This document shows positions 50,201 to 57,813 of a DNA stretch of 64,000 bases, in pieces. The position numbers and the translations under genes are program-made. The DNA lies in NCBI RefSeq assembly GCF_004345645.1, contig NZ_SLWS01000007.1, forward strand, positions 636,858 through 700,857. Reading direction: 5' to 3'. Position 1 is the stretch's first letter, and each line of letters opens with the position of its first letter. Below the pieces are notes generated by a model that did not search any database, was not told where the DNA came from, and saw nothing but the letters and a program-made list of their open reading frames with translations. Origin of the DNA: Actinocrispum wychmicini. GTDB taxonomy: Bacteria > Actinomycetota > Actinomycetes > Mycobacteriales > Pseudonocardiaceae.

Positions 50201-51665
50201 CCTGCTCGACGAGTTCGTGCAGGCAGCGGTCCTTCGGGGAGTCCTGCTCGGTCGCGTTCCACGAGGTCAGGACCGTGGCCAGGTCCGCGTCGTCGAGCAG
50301 CGCGATCCGGCCGAGCGGGCGGGTCGGTTCGGCCACCGCGGCCCGCAGCAGCAGGACGATCCGTTCCACCAGGCCTCGGACCGTGTCGCGGTCGAACAGG
50401 TCGCGGTTGAAGTCCGCCCGCAGCCGCATGTCCGGGCCGCGCCGCACCGCGAACAGGTCGATGTCGTGCGGCGTCCAGCCGTTGTCCACCTCTTCGGTGG
50501 TCGCGGTGGCGCCGGCGAGGTCACGCGTCGGCGGCTCGTCGTCGACCGTGAAGAACGTCTGGAACAACGGGGTGTGGCTGAGGTCGCGCTGCGGGCTGGC
50601 CGCCGTCACGATCCGTTCGAACGGCAGCCGGCCGTGCGCCAGCGCCGCGGTCATGCTCTGGCCGACACCGTTGGCGAGGTCGTCCAGGCTCGGGTCGCCG
50701 GACAGGTCGACGCGGACCGGGAGCATGTTCTCCAGCGGGCCCACCAAGGTGTCGGTGTCGGCGAGCCCGGCGATGCCGATCGCCAGGTCGGTCCGCAACG
50801 AGTACCGGCCCAGCACCGCGGCGAACCCGGCCATCAGCACGGTCGACAGATCGTGGCCGCCGCGTTCGGCGTACGCGAGGACCGCGGACACCAGGTCGGC
50901 GTCGAGGTCGACCCCGACCGAGTCGCCGTTGATCGTCTTCATCAACGGGCGCGGCCGGTCGGTCGGCAGTTCGAGGGGAACCAGCCCGGTCAGGCGGTCC
51001 CGCCAGTACTCGGTGTCCTCGGCCGCCTCGGCACTGCCGAGCCATTCCCGTTGCGCGGTCACGAACTCGCTGAAGTGGGCACGCGCCGGAGGCAGCTTGG
51101 CGTCACCGCCGTCAACCAAGGCGGCGTACGTCGTGAGCAGTTCCGCGACGAACAGCCGCATCGACCGACGGTCGGCGACCAGCTGGTGCATGGTGATCGC
51201 CAGGACGTGATCATCCGGCCCGCGCCGGACGACAGTGGCCCGGACCAACGGGCCCTTCTCGATGTCGAACGGGCTCTGCGCCTCGCGAACCGCCAGCCGG
51301 GCGAGTTCGGCGTCGAGGTCGTCCGCAAGCTCGACCACCGGCAGCCGGAGCGTAACGGCCGAGGCGACGCTGCCCACCGGTTGCCCGTTGACGTTCACGA
51401 ACACCATCCGCAGCACCTCGTGCCGCTGCACGAGTTCGGTGAGCGCGAGCTGCATCGCGGCCAGGTCGAGCGGTCCGGTGACGCGCAACGCGGTGAACAG
51501 CTGCCAGGGTTTCGTCTCGTCGAGCTGGAGCAGCATCCACAGCCGGCGTTGCTCCAGGGACAGGGTGGACGGCACGTCTTCCGGCGAGCGGTCCAGCAGC
51601 TGAGCGAGCAGCTCGCGCTTCTCCGCTGCGGACATCGACTCCAGGTCGTGTTGCTGCTGGCTCAT
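47244..51665 (-). CDS. NRPS C-A-T-R with terminal thioester reductase
   Basis: 1473 residues. C domain about 30-440 with HQLVADR in place of HHxxxDG, so the catalytic His is Gln and the Gly is Arg. A domain about 460-960: LAYLIYTSGSTGRPKG, NEYGPTEATVW, GRVDNQVKIRGFRVELAEIE; code read as D-A-G-D-V-A-E-V-W. Carrier FFDLGGNSLLVARL near 1010. Reductase domain from ~1085: VTGATGYLGAFLV and catalytic YPRTK. NAD(P)H-dependent release would give a peptide aldehyde or alcohol. The degenerate C domain with a reductase is the layout of the Pictet-Spenglerase module SfmC of saframycin; that function here is inferred. Confidence 0.9.
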   Translation of the reverse strand: MSQQQHDLESMSAAEKRELLAQLLDRSPEDVPSTLSLEQRRLWMLLQLDETKPWQLFTALRVTGPLDLAAMQLALTELVQRHEVLRMVFVNVNGQPVGSVASAVTLRLPVVELADDLDAELARLAVREAQSPFDIEKGPLVRATVVRRGPDDHVLAITMHQLVADRRSMRLFVAELLTTYAALVDGGDAKLPPARAHFSEFVTAQREWLGSAEAAEDTEYWRDRLTGLVPLELPTDRPRPLMKTINGDSVGVDLDADLVSAVLAYAERGGHDLSTVLMAGFAAVLGRYSLRTDLAIGIAGLADTDTLVGPLENMLPVRVDLSGDPSLDDLANGVGQSMTAALAHGRLPFERIVTAASPQRDLSHTPLFQTFFTVDDEPPTRDLAGATATTEEVDNGWTPHDIDLFAVRRGPDMRLRADFNRDLFDRDTVRGLVERIVLLLRAAVAEPTRPLGRIALLDDADLATVLTSWNATEQDSPKDRCLHELVEQAAREHADDIAVIVGDDRLTYRELDDRANALAGRLVELGAQPESRIGVLVDRSVDAMVGLLGVLKSGAAYVPLDPAYPTDRLKYIVDDAGIALLVGTARQLADLPMLPVTTIDISTVDINGKPAVQVRPDNLAYLIYTSGSTGRPKGVAVEHRQIVHSTSARSACETTGLPERYLVLAPLTFDASAGGVYWTLTRGGTLVFPTDSEVYDPRQLGSLIRRLEITHFDGVPAQYSVLLDTDLGSHESVRTCVLAGEALPPALVRDHFERSPKAALFNEYGPTEATVWAAVHACQPEDADTVRVPIGKPIPNAKIYLLDEQFNPVPPGVAGELYIGGGGVTRGYVGRPGTTAERFLPDPYSGARLYRTGDRARYRPDGSIEFLGRVDNQVKIRGFRVELAEIENVLLRHPLVTEVVVRVLEDQPGVQRLVAYVVPVAGRVVTHDTLTAHAVGHLPDYMVPAHFVSLERLPLTRHGKIDIAALPAPEEIFSGGYVEPRDQLEADIAETFAAVLGQGKISATASFFDLGGNSLLVARLAARLSREHDVDLPIDEIFRVPTVEGIARTVTTHEQRKDKVDSAALYAQQSAELLADVKLDPSIRPDGLPHADYLNPRHILVTGATGYLGAFLVVELVKRTDATIHCLVRAESAEAGEERIEQVLRRYLAWDESYRARIRPVIGDIGKPMLDLSRDQFDELAGTIDSIYHSAAIVNFTYPYDAMKPANVHGTEELLRLACRTKVKAFHHVSSVDVFMGTGAKRPFTEQDLTDKPIRVPTGYPRTKWVAEKIVAIARDRGLPLTIQRPWMITGHTETGASHHTDYLYVYLKGFLELGLLPLYNDVVNAVPVDFTAKSVVYTSLRAENFGKNFNITNAEPATMTQCYEWLRSFGYRLNVVDEEEARTKALDVDQDHVLYPMTPILRVATMRHAALDPDLQKQVNPVDECRVLLDALDGSGIECPPVNEEWAHSCFRYLVATGFLPEPDSQPVAAVG
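49849..49865. repeat. AT-rich palindrome inside NRPS gene
   Basis: atatccac-g-gtggatat, a perfect 17-bp palindrome within the A domain of the reductase NRPS. A similar sequence, tatcca-cat-tggata, occurs in the plus-strand NRPS at 58493-58507. Possibly coincidence; both stand out from GC-rich surroundings. Confidence 0.5.
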
Positions 51666-51698
51666 CGACCAGACCCTTTCTGTATGTAGCCTGCGTGG

Positions 51699-51902
51699 TC
51701 AGGCGGTCATCCGCGCGCGGACCGACCGGGGCCGCATGTCGGTCCAGACCTTCTCGATGTGGTCAAGGCACTCCTTCTTGGTGCCGCGGGTGCCGTCCGC
51801 GGTCCAGCCGGCCGGCACGTCCCGGTCGGCGAACCAGATCGAGTACTGGTCCTCGTCGTTGACGACCACCTGGAAAACCGTGTCCGGGTTGTCGATGCTC
51901 AT
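51699..51902 (-). CDS. MbtH-like protein
   Basis: 67 residues. The family pattern is complete: NDEDQYSIWFADRDVPAGW, then the GTKKECLDHIEKVWTDMRP end with both invariant Trp and Cys-Leu positions. MbtH-like proteins bind A domains and help folding and activity. It lies between the C-A*-T gene and the C-A-T-R gene, as expected for a partner of these synthetases. Confidence 0.95.
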   Translation of the reverse strand: MSIDNPDTVFQVVVNDEDQYSIWFADRDVPAGWTADGTRGTKKECLDHIEKVWTDMRPRSVRARMTA

Positions 51903-51927
51903 CGCTGTCCTCCGTTCCTTGGGTCAC

Positions 51928-54900
51928 TCACCGCATCCGGGCGAGCAGACTGTTCACCTCGTCGTCCGACATCCGCGCCAACGCCCGCGCGGTCGCGTCG
52001 TCGGCCTGCCTGCTCTCCTCGGCCGCGCCGACCGACTCGGCCAACCCGGCGGCCGTGGGGCGCCGGAAGAACTCCCGGACCTGGACGGGCACACCGAACT
52101 CCTGGCGCACCCGGGCGATCACCTTCGCGGCGAGCAGCGAATGGCCGCCCAGGCCGAAGAAGTTCGCGTGCACACCCGGTCGCGGCACGTCCAGCAACTC
52201 GCCGAACAGGTCGGCGATGATCCGTTCCACGCGGTTGCGCGGCCGGGTCTGGTCGGTCGACCCGAACACCGCCTCGGCTTGCCTGGCCCGCAACATCCGA
52301 CGGTCGACCGCGCCATTTTCCTTGCGGGGCAACGTGTCCAGCACGCCGAACACGGACGGCACCAGGTGTTCGGGGAGGTGTCGGGCGGCTGCGACCCGTA
52401 CCTGGCGGACGAGTTCGGCGTCGGTGCCTGGTCGGCCCTGACCACGCGCGAGCCACCCGACGAGCGTGGTCTCGTCGCCGAACTCGCCCGCCACCACCGC
52501 GGCCTCGGCCACGTGTTCCTGCTGGCCGAGCGCGGTCGCCACCACCGCCGGGTCGACCCAGTGGTCGCGGAGTTCGATCCGGTCGTCGGCCGGTCCGACG
52601 ACCTCAAGCTGTCCGTCCGTTGTGTACCGGGCGCGGAGGGCGGTCCGGCACAGCTCCTCGCCCACACCACCGATGTACAACTCCCCTACCGTGCCAACGG
52701 GTACCGGTTCAAGCCGTCCGTCGAGCAGGTGACGTGAGGTGTTCGCGAGCGGCGGCCCTGCCTGCCCGACCCGTTCCACGCCGGCCAGCACCCCTGCCTC
52801 GGCCACACCGTGCGCGCGCCATACCTGCGCGCCCGTGTCCTGCAGGCTCCGCACGAGTTCAGCCTCGAACGGCTCGCCCACGCACACGGCACGGGACACG
52901 GGTGTTCGGCCGGCAGACAGCAGGGCACGCCACTTCGCGGCGGTGCCGAACACGACTGTCGACTCGGCGTCCGTCAGGGTGGTCCGAGCCCCGGTGGCCA
53001 GCGGCAAGAGCAGCTCCACCAGGGCGAGCGCGGAACCTGGCTCGGCGACTGCCCCGATGACGTCGTCGCCGGACAGGCCGAGGCTGTCCCGAACGCCGGT
53101 GACCAGGTTGGCCAATGCCCGGTGGGAGATCCGTACCGGGTCGACCGTCCCCTGTGGATAGACGACGGCGGCCAGGTCATCCGGGCTTGGCTTGTCTTCG
53201 ACTTCGCCACCGGCCTGGTGCGCGTCGACAAGCAGGACTCGTTGCCAGGACACGGTTTCAGCCAGTTCGGACGTGGTGAGCAGGATCGCGGGATCCGCGT
53301 CGGCCAGGATCGTTTCGGCCCGGTCGGGGTCAAGCATGAGGACCGCCGCGCCGGCTGTCAGCACCGCGCACACGCCGACCAGCAGCTCCGGCGTACGCGG
53401 CAAGTGGACGGCGACGACCTGCCCTGGCGCCACCCCTGCCGAACGCAGTCCACGCGCGAGGCTGTTCCCTCGGTCACGCAGCTCTGGGAACGTCAGGCCG
53501 TCGATCGCCGTTCCGTCCGCCGGGATGTCGAGCAGGTCCGTCAGCGGCTGGATCAGGCCGTACGTCCACTCCGGCGGGGGTGTGCCCGCGGCCACGCGCG
53601 TCACCGAACTGCTCGGGTCCTCGGCGATCCGCGACAGCATGTCCAGGTACTGGGCGAGCAGGCGCTCGGCGGTGGCGTCGTCGAACAGGTCGGTGTTGTA
53701 CTCCAGCCGCAGCCTCAGCCCTTCCGCACTGGGCACACCTGTCAACCACAGGTCGAACTTGGCCGAGCCATCAGTGAGCTCGATCGGCTCCACGCGCAAC
53801 CCGGGCAGGTCCAGCGTGACACCGGGCGTGGTCTGCAACGCGAACATCACCTGGAACAACGGGGTGCGGCTGAGGTCGCGCGGCGGGCGCAGCTCTGCCA
53901 CCAGGCGATCGAACGGCATCTCCCGGTGCGCGAACGAGTCCAGGCACGTCGACCGGACCGCGCCGAGCACGTCGGCGAACGGCGCTTCGACGTCGATGTC
54001 GTCGGACAGCACCAGGGTGTTGGCGAAGAACCCGATGACGTCGTCGGCGTCCGGGTGTTCCCGACCCGCCACCGGGGTGCCCACCGCGATCTCCCGCTGG
54101 CCGGACAGGTGCGCGAGCAGCAGCTTGAACCCGCTCAGCAGCACCATGAACAGCGTGGCGTCGTTCGTCCGGCCCAGCGTGGTCAGCCGTTCGACCAGGT
54201 CCGCCGGGACGGACTCGGTACGCACCGCACCGCGAACCGTGCGCACGGGCGGCCGGGGCCGGTCGGTCGGCAGGTCCAGTGAGGGCACGCCGGCCAGTTG
54301 CGGACGCCAGTACTCGAGCAGGCGGTCCATTCCACCGTCGGCGAGGTGTTCCTCCTGCCACACCACGTAGTCGGCGTACTGAATGGGCGGCTCGCCGTCG
54401 AGCCCAGCGGTGTAGGCGCGTGCCAGGTCGCGGAAGAACAGTTCGATGGACCAGCCATCGCAGACCGTGTGGTGAATCGTGACGACTAGGACGTGCTCGT
54501 CGGCGGACATGCGCAACAACACCATCCGCACCAGCGGCGGTTCGTGCAGGACGAACGGGCGGCCCGCTTCGGCCCGTACGGCCACCCTCAGCCTCGCGTC
54601 CCGGTCGAGCGTGGAGCAGTCGATCATGGGCAGGGCCACCAGCGCCGACGGGGCCACCACCTGCTGCGGCTCGCCGTCGACCAGCGCGACACCCGTGCGC
54701 AACGCTTCGTGCCGGGCGATCACGGCGTCGACGGCGTGCTGGAGGTGCAGGCGGTCCAGGTCACCGGTCATCCGCACCGCGCTCGTGACGTTGTACGCGG
54801 CGTTGCTCTCCGGTTCGAGTTGGCACAGGAACCACAGGCGCTTCTGCGCCGAGGACGCCGGGAACACGTAGTAGCCGGTGAAGTCGTGCTCCTTCCCGGC

Positions 54901-54933
54901 CCCGGTCGCGCCGAGGTACGACGAGCTGGCCAT
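51928..54933 (-). CDS. NRPS C-A*-T with inactive adenylation domain
   Basis: 1001 residues. The C domain (about 20-440) is intact, with HHTVCDGWS. The A region (about 455-880) is shortened and dead: the P-loop TSGSTGxPKG reads YPQGTVDPVR, the YGPTE motif reads AHGVAEAG, and the usual GRxDxQVKIRG region is PADDRIELRDHW. The carrier is normal (FFGLGGHSLLAAKV, about 905-975). The carrier must be charged by another protein, most simply the carrier-less C*-A at 43715. First NRPS gene of the minus-strand operon. Confidence 0.88.
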   Translation of the reverse strand: MASSSYLGATGAGKEHDFTGYYVFPASSAQKRLWFLCQLEPESNAAYNVTSAVRMTGDLDRLHLQHAVDAVIARHEALRTGVALVDGEPQQVVAPSALVALPMIDCSTLDRDARLRVAVRAEAGRPFVLHEPPLVRMVLLRMSADEHVLVVTIHHTVCDGWSIELFFRDLARAYTAGLDGEPPIQYADYVVWQEEHLADGGMDRLLEYWRPQLAGVPSLDLPTDRPRPPVRTVRGAVRTESVPADLVERLTTLGRTNDATLFMVLLSGFKLLLAHLSGQREIAVGTPVAGREHPDADDVIGFFANTLVLSDDIDVEAPFADVLGAVRSTCLDSFAHREMPFDRLVAELRPPRDLSRTPLFQVMFALQTTPGVTLDLPGLRVEPIELTDGSAKFDLWLTGVPSAEGLRLRLEYNTDLFDDATAERLLAQYLDMLSRIAEDPSSSVTRVAAGTPPPEWTYGLIQPLTDLLDIPADGTAIDGLTFPELRDRGNSLARGLRSAGVAPGQVVAVHLPRTPELLVGVCAVLTAGAAVLMLDPDRAETILADADPAILLTTSELAETVSWQRVLLVDAHQAGGEVEDKPSPDDLAAVVYPQGTVDPVRISHRALANLVTGVRDSLGLSGDDVIGAVAEPGSALALVELLLPLATGARTTLTDAESTVVFGTAAKWRALLSAGRTPVSRAVCVGEPFEAELVRSLQDTGAQVWRAHGVAEAGVLAGVERVGQAGPPLANTSRHLLDGRLEPVPVGTVGELYIGGVGEELCRTALRARYTTDGQLEVVGPADDRIELRDHWVDPAVVATALGQQEHVAEAAVVAGEFGDETTLVGWLARGQGRPGTDAELVRQVRVAAARHLPEHLVPSVFGVLDTLPRKENGAVDRRMLRARQAEAVFGSTDQTRPRNRVERIIADLFGELLDVPRPGVHANFFGLGGHSLLAAKVIARVRQEFGVPVQVREFFRRPTAAGLAESVGAAEESRQADDATARALARMSDDEVNSLLARMR

Positions 54934-54962
54934 TGCGCTGAGACCCTTTCGAAGACGTGCGA

Positions 54963-55730
54963 CTACCGGATATCGCTCTCGATGGCCGAGAGGATTCTCG
55001 GTACGTGCTCACGGAAGAAGAAGTGGTCACCGGGGAAAATGTCGACGGCGAAACGTCCGGTGGTCAGCTCGCGCCATTTCCTGGCCTGCGCGACCGGTGT
55101 GCCGACGTCGTCCTTACCGCACAACACTCGCACCGGAATATCGAGCGATTCGCCGGGACGGTAACGATAGTCGTCCACCAGCCGCATGTCCGCCCGGACT
55201 GTGGGGAGCATGAGCTGAAGCAGTTTGGGGTAGTTCAGGATGTCCGGGTCGACTCCGTTGATGTCGATCAGCCACTGGACGAGTTGTTCGTCGGTGAAGT
55301 CGTGCATCCGTTCCGGACGCAGCACGTGCGGTGCGACGCAGCCGGACACCACGAGCGCTGCTGGTTTGGGCAGCCCTTCCAGGACAAGCCGGCGGGCCGC
55401 CTCGTAGGCGATCAACGCGCCCATACTGTGTCCGAACAGGACACATCCGCGAGCCGCGACCGGCGCCAGTTCGACCAGCAACGCGTCGAGCAGGCCGGAC
55501 ATGGTCGTACAAGCGGGCTCGTCGACGCGGGTTTCCCGGCCGGGCAACCGCGCGGCGAGCACTTCGAACGCGTCAGTGTGCGTCTGCCAGTCGCTGAAGA
55601 CCGACGCGCTGCCCCCGGCGTGCGGCAGGCAGACCAAAGCACGACGCGCGGACGACGGCACGAACCACCGTCCAGACCGGCCCAGGGCCGGCCGGCTCGC
55701 GCGTGGATTCGCCATGCCATTCAACGCCAT
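54963..55730 (-). CDS. type II thioesterase
   Basis: 255 residues from ATG 55730 (ATG 55715 also possible). Alpha/beta-hydrolase of the GrsT/RifR family: LVCLPHAGGSASVFSDW, LPGRETRVDEP, nucleophile GHSMGALIAYE, acid near VLCGKDDVGTP and base in FPGDHFFF. It removes wrong or stalled acyl groups from carrier domains. It heads the minus-strand NRPS operon and is divergent from the acyl-ligase gene. Confidence 0.9.
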   Translation of the reverse strand: MALNGMANPRASRPALGRSGRWFVPSSARRALVCLPHAGGSASVFSDWQTHTDAFEVLAARLPGRETRVDEPACTTMSGLLDALLVELAPVAARGCVLFGHSMGALIAYEAARRLVLEGLPKPAALVVSGCVAPHVLRPERMHDFTDEQLVQWLIDINGVDPDILNYPKLLQLMLPTVRADMRLVDDYRYRPGESLDIPVRVLCGKDDVGTPVAQARKWRELTTGRFAVDIFPGDHFFFREHVPRILSAIESDIR

Positions 55731-55747
55731 TTCAACTCATTCCGAAA

Positions 55748-55778
55748 TTGACACTGCGACTGGCGTCGATACTAGGCT
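55748..55778 (+). promoter_or_regulatory. candidate promoter of the acyl-ligase/NRPS operon
   Basis: TTGACA at 55748-55753 and TAGGCT at 55773-55778, 19 nt apart, in the divergent gap between the thioesterase and the acyl-AMP ligase. Both boxes match actinomycete vegetative promoters well; the spacing is at the long end. Confidence 0.55.
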
Positions 55779-55833
55779 CGGTCGCGGGGAGCCCGTCAAG
55801 GCCGCGAAGAACCTTGTGAGAGCGGAAGAATAG

Positions 55834-57813
55834 GTGGCTGAGAGGTCGCCGATAGGTCCGGCACATAGTGTCGCACGTGCGGTATCGCGCCAGAGCGAAA
55901 AGGGGACGACGGTGGCACTTGCCGGGCTGGAACGGGAAACTGATTCGCTGGTGCAGGTTTTCGTGGAACGGTCCCAGTCGGATCCGGACCGGACTGCGTA
56001 CGAATTCCTGCACGCCGATGGCGAAGTAGCGGAGCTTACCTACGGAACGTTGTTCGCGCGGGCGTCGGCGGTCGCCGCACGTCTCGTCGACCGTGGCGAT
56101 CCAGGCGTAGCTCTGTTGCTGTACCCACCCGGCCTGGGCTTCGTGACAGCACTGTGGGGGTGTTTGCTGGCCGGCGTCCCAGCCGCGCCGGCGTACCCCC
56201 CGGTCGCTACCGAGAATGACCGTGGCACGGCGCGGTTCCTGAGGATCGTCGAGGACGCGCAGCCCGGGGTGATCGTGGCCGACCCGATGGTTGACGGCGT
56301 GTTGTCCACCTTGGGTCAGCAGCACTCGCTTCCGCCTGTGATCAGCGTCGACGCCGAGCTGGAATCCCTGGACGCGGCGCCGCACCTCCCTGGCTCGGAT
56401 GACGTCGCGTTGGTGCAGTACACGTCCGGCAGCACGACCGAGCCGAAGGGCGTGGTGCTCCGGCACGGGAACCTCGTGCACAACACGCGGGCGATCGCCG
56501 AGGTCTTCGGTCTGGACGCCGGTTCGCGGTCGATCTCGTGGCTGCCGCCGTACCACGACATGGGTCTGATCGGATGCGTTCTCACTCCGCTGCGGGTGGG
56601 TTTCCCGATGCGGCTGATGTCCCCGCTGCATTTCCTCAAGAGCCCGCTGACCTGGCTGCGCCAGGTCAGCGACTTGGGCGTGACCGCGACCGGCGGCCCG
56701 AACTTCGCCTACGACCTGTGCGTCCGCCGGGCTCAGCGGGTCGATCTGTCCGATGTGGACTTGAGCTCGTGGCGGGTGGCGTTCAACGGAGCGGAACCGG
56801 TGCGGCGGAAGACGTTGGAGGCGTTCGCTCGTCAGTTCGCCGAGAACGGGTTCCGGCCGGAGGCGTTCCTTCCCTGCTACGGCTTGGCGGAGGCCACGCT
56901 GATCGTGTCCGGCCGGCACTGGCACCCGGACGACAGCGGCCCACGGGTCAGCTGCGGTCCCAGTGTCACCGGCATGCAGGTGGCGATCGTCGACGACGGT
57001 GTCCGCGTTCCTGCAGGTACGCAGGGCGAGATCTGGCTGCGCGGCCCGAGCGTGACCGCCGGCTATCTGAACGGAACCGACGACCTGTTCGGCGACCTCG
57101 ACGGCGAGCGTTTCCTCCGTACCGGTGACCTGGGGTTGGTCCGAGACGGCGAGCTGTTCGTCACCGGTCGCAGCAAGGACGTGCTCGTCAGCCAGGGCGT
57201 CAACTATCACGCCGCGGACATCGAGGCGGCGGCCGTGCTCGACAACCCGGCCGTCCAGACGACCGCGGCCGCGTTCCAGGCGGACGACCGGATCGTGCTG
57301 GTGGCGGCTCGCGCACCAGGTACCCAGGACGACGACGCGACGGTCGCCGGGCGGCTGCGCACGCGCGTGTTGGAAGGGACGGGAGCCAGGCTCGACGTCG
57401 TGGTTTTCTGCCCGGTCCGGTCGATTCCGCGGACGACGAGCGGAAAGGTACGACGGGCCCGGTGCCGTGAGCTGCTGGTCGCCGGTGAGCTGCCGGGCGC
57501 GGTGGCGGCGCTGGGGTCGTGGGACAACGAGTTCCTGGCGAAGTTCGTGGCGGGTGTGTTCGCCGGGGTGTGCGAGGTCCCGTCCTGCGGGGTCGACCAG
57601 CGGCTGGTCGAAGTCGGCGGCGACTCGATCCGGGCGGCTGAGATCGCGGCCGCCCTTGAGGACGCGGTGGCGCTGCCCGTGCCGATGGAGGTCGTGCTGG
57701 ACCAGGCGACACCTCGCCGCGTGGCCGCCCACCTGACCACGCGATGGGCCGAGGAAGGCGTCGGCATCCGCACCGTGATGGGCCGTCTGGCGGGAGAGGA
57801 GATCTCGCAGTGA
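55834..57813 (+). CDS. fatty-acyl-AMP ligase with C-terminal carrier domain (starter unit)
   Basis: 659 residues from GTG 55834; GTG 55912 with AAAGGGG upstream is an alternative that fits the family N-terminus. Adenylation motifs are VQYTSGSTTEPKGVVLRHGN, PPYHDMGLIG, CYGLAEATLIVSG, RTGDLG and TTSGKVRR. The FAAL-type insertion region and the overall length point to a fatty acid rather than an amino acid. Carrier domain near residues 570-640: VEVGGDSIRAAE. It would load a fatty acyl chain onto its own carrier for the first C domain of the NRPS that overlaps it by 4 bp. Confidence 0.88.
   Translation: MAERSPIGPAHSVARAVSRQSEKGTTVALAGLERETDSLVQVFVERSQSDPDRTAYEFLHADGEVAELTYGTLFARASAVAARLVDRGDPGVALLLYPPGLGFVTALWGCLLAGVPAAPAYPPVATENDRGTARFLRIVEDAQPGVIVADPMVDGVLSTLGQQHSLPPVISVDAELESLDAAPHLPGSDDVALVQYTSGSTTEPKGVVLRHGNLVHNTRAIAEVFGLDAGSRSISWLPPYHDMGLIGCVLTPLRVGFPMRLMSPLHFLKSPLTWLRQVSDLGVTATGGPNFAYDLCVRRAQRVDLSDVDLSSWRVAFNGAEPVRRKTLEAFARQFAENGFRPEAFLPCYGLAEATLIVSGRHWHPDDSGPRVSCGPSVTGMQVAIVDDGVRVPAGTQGEIWLRGPSVTAGYLNGTDDLFGDLDGERFLRTGDLGLVRDGELFVTGRSKDVLVSQGVNYHAADIEAAAVLDNPAVQTTAAAFQADDRIVLVAARAPGTQDDDATVAGRLRTRVLEGTGARLDVVVFCPVRSIPRTTSGKVRRARCRELLVAGELPGAVAALGSWDNEFLAKFVAGVFAGVCEVPSCGVDQRLVEVGGDSIRAAEIAAALEDAVALPVPMEVVLDQATPRRVAAHLTTRWAEEGVGIRTVMGRLAGEEISQ

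Noticed and set aside
47211..51689. A 1492-codon open frame on the plus strand opposite the C-A-T-R NRPS
   Set aside because: Arg/Gln/His-rich translation with no domain motifs; it is the antisense shadow of a GC-rich gene with clear NRPS domains on the minus strand.
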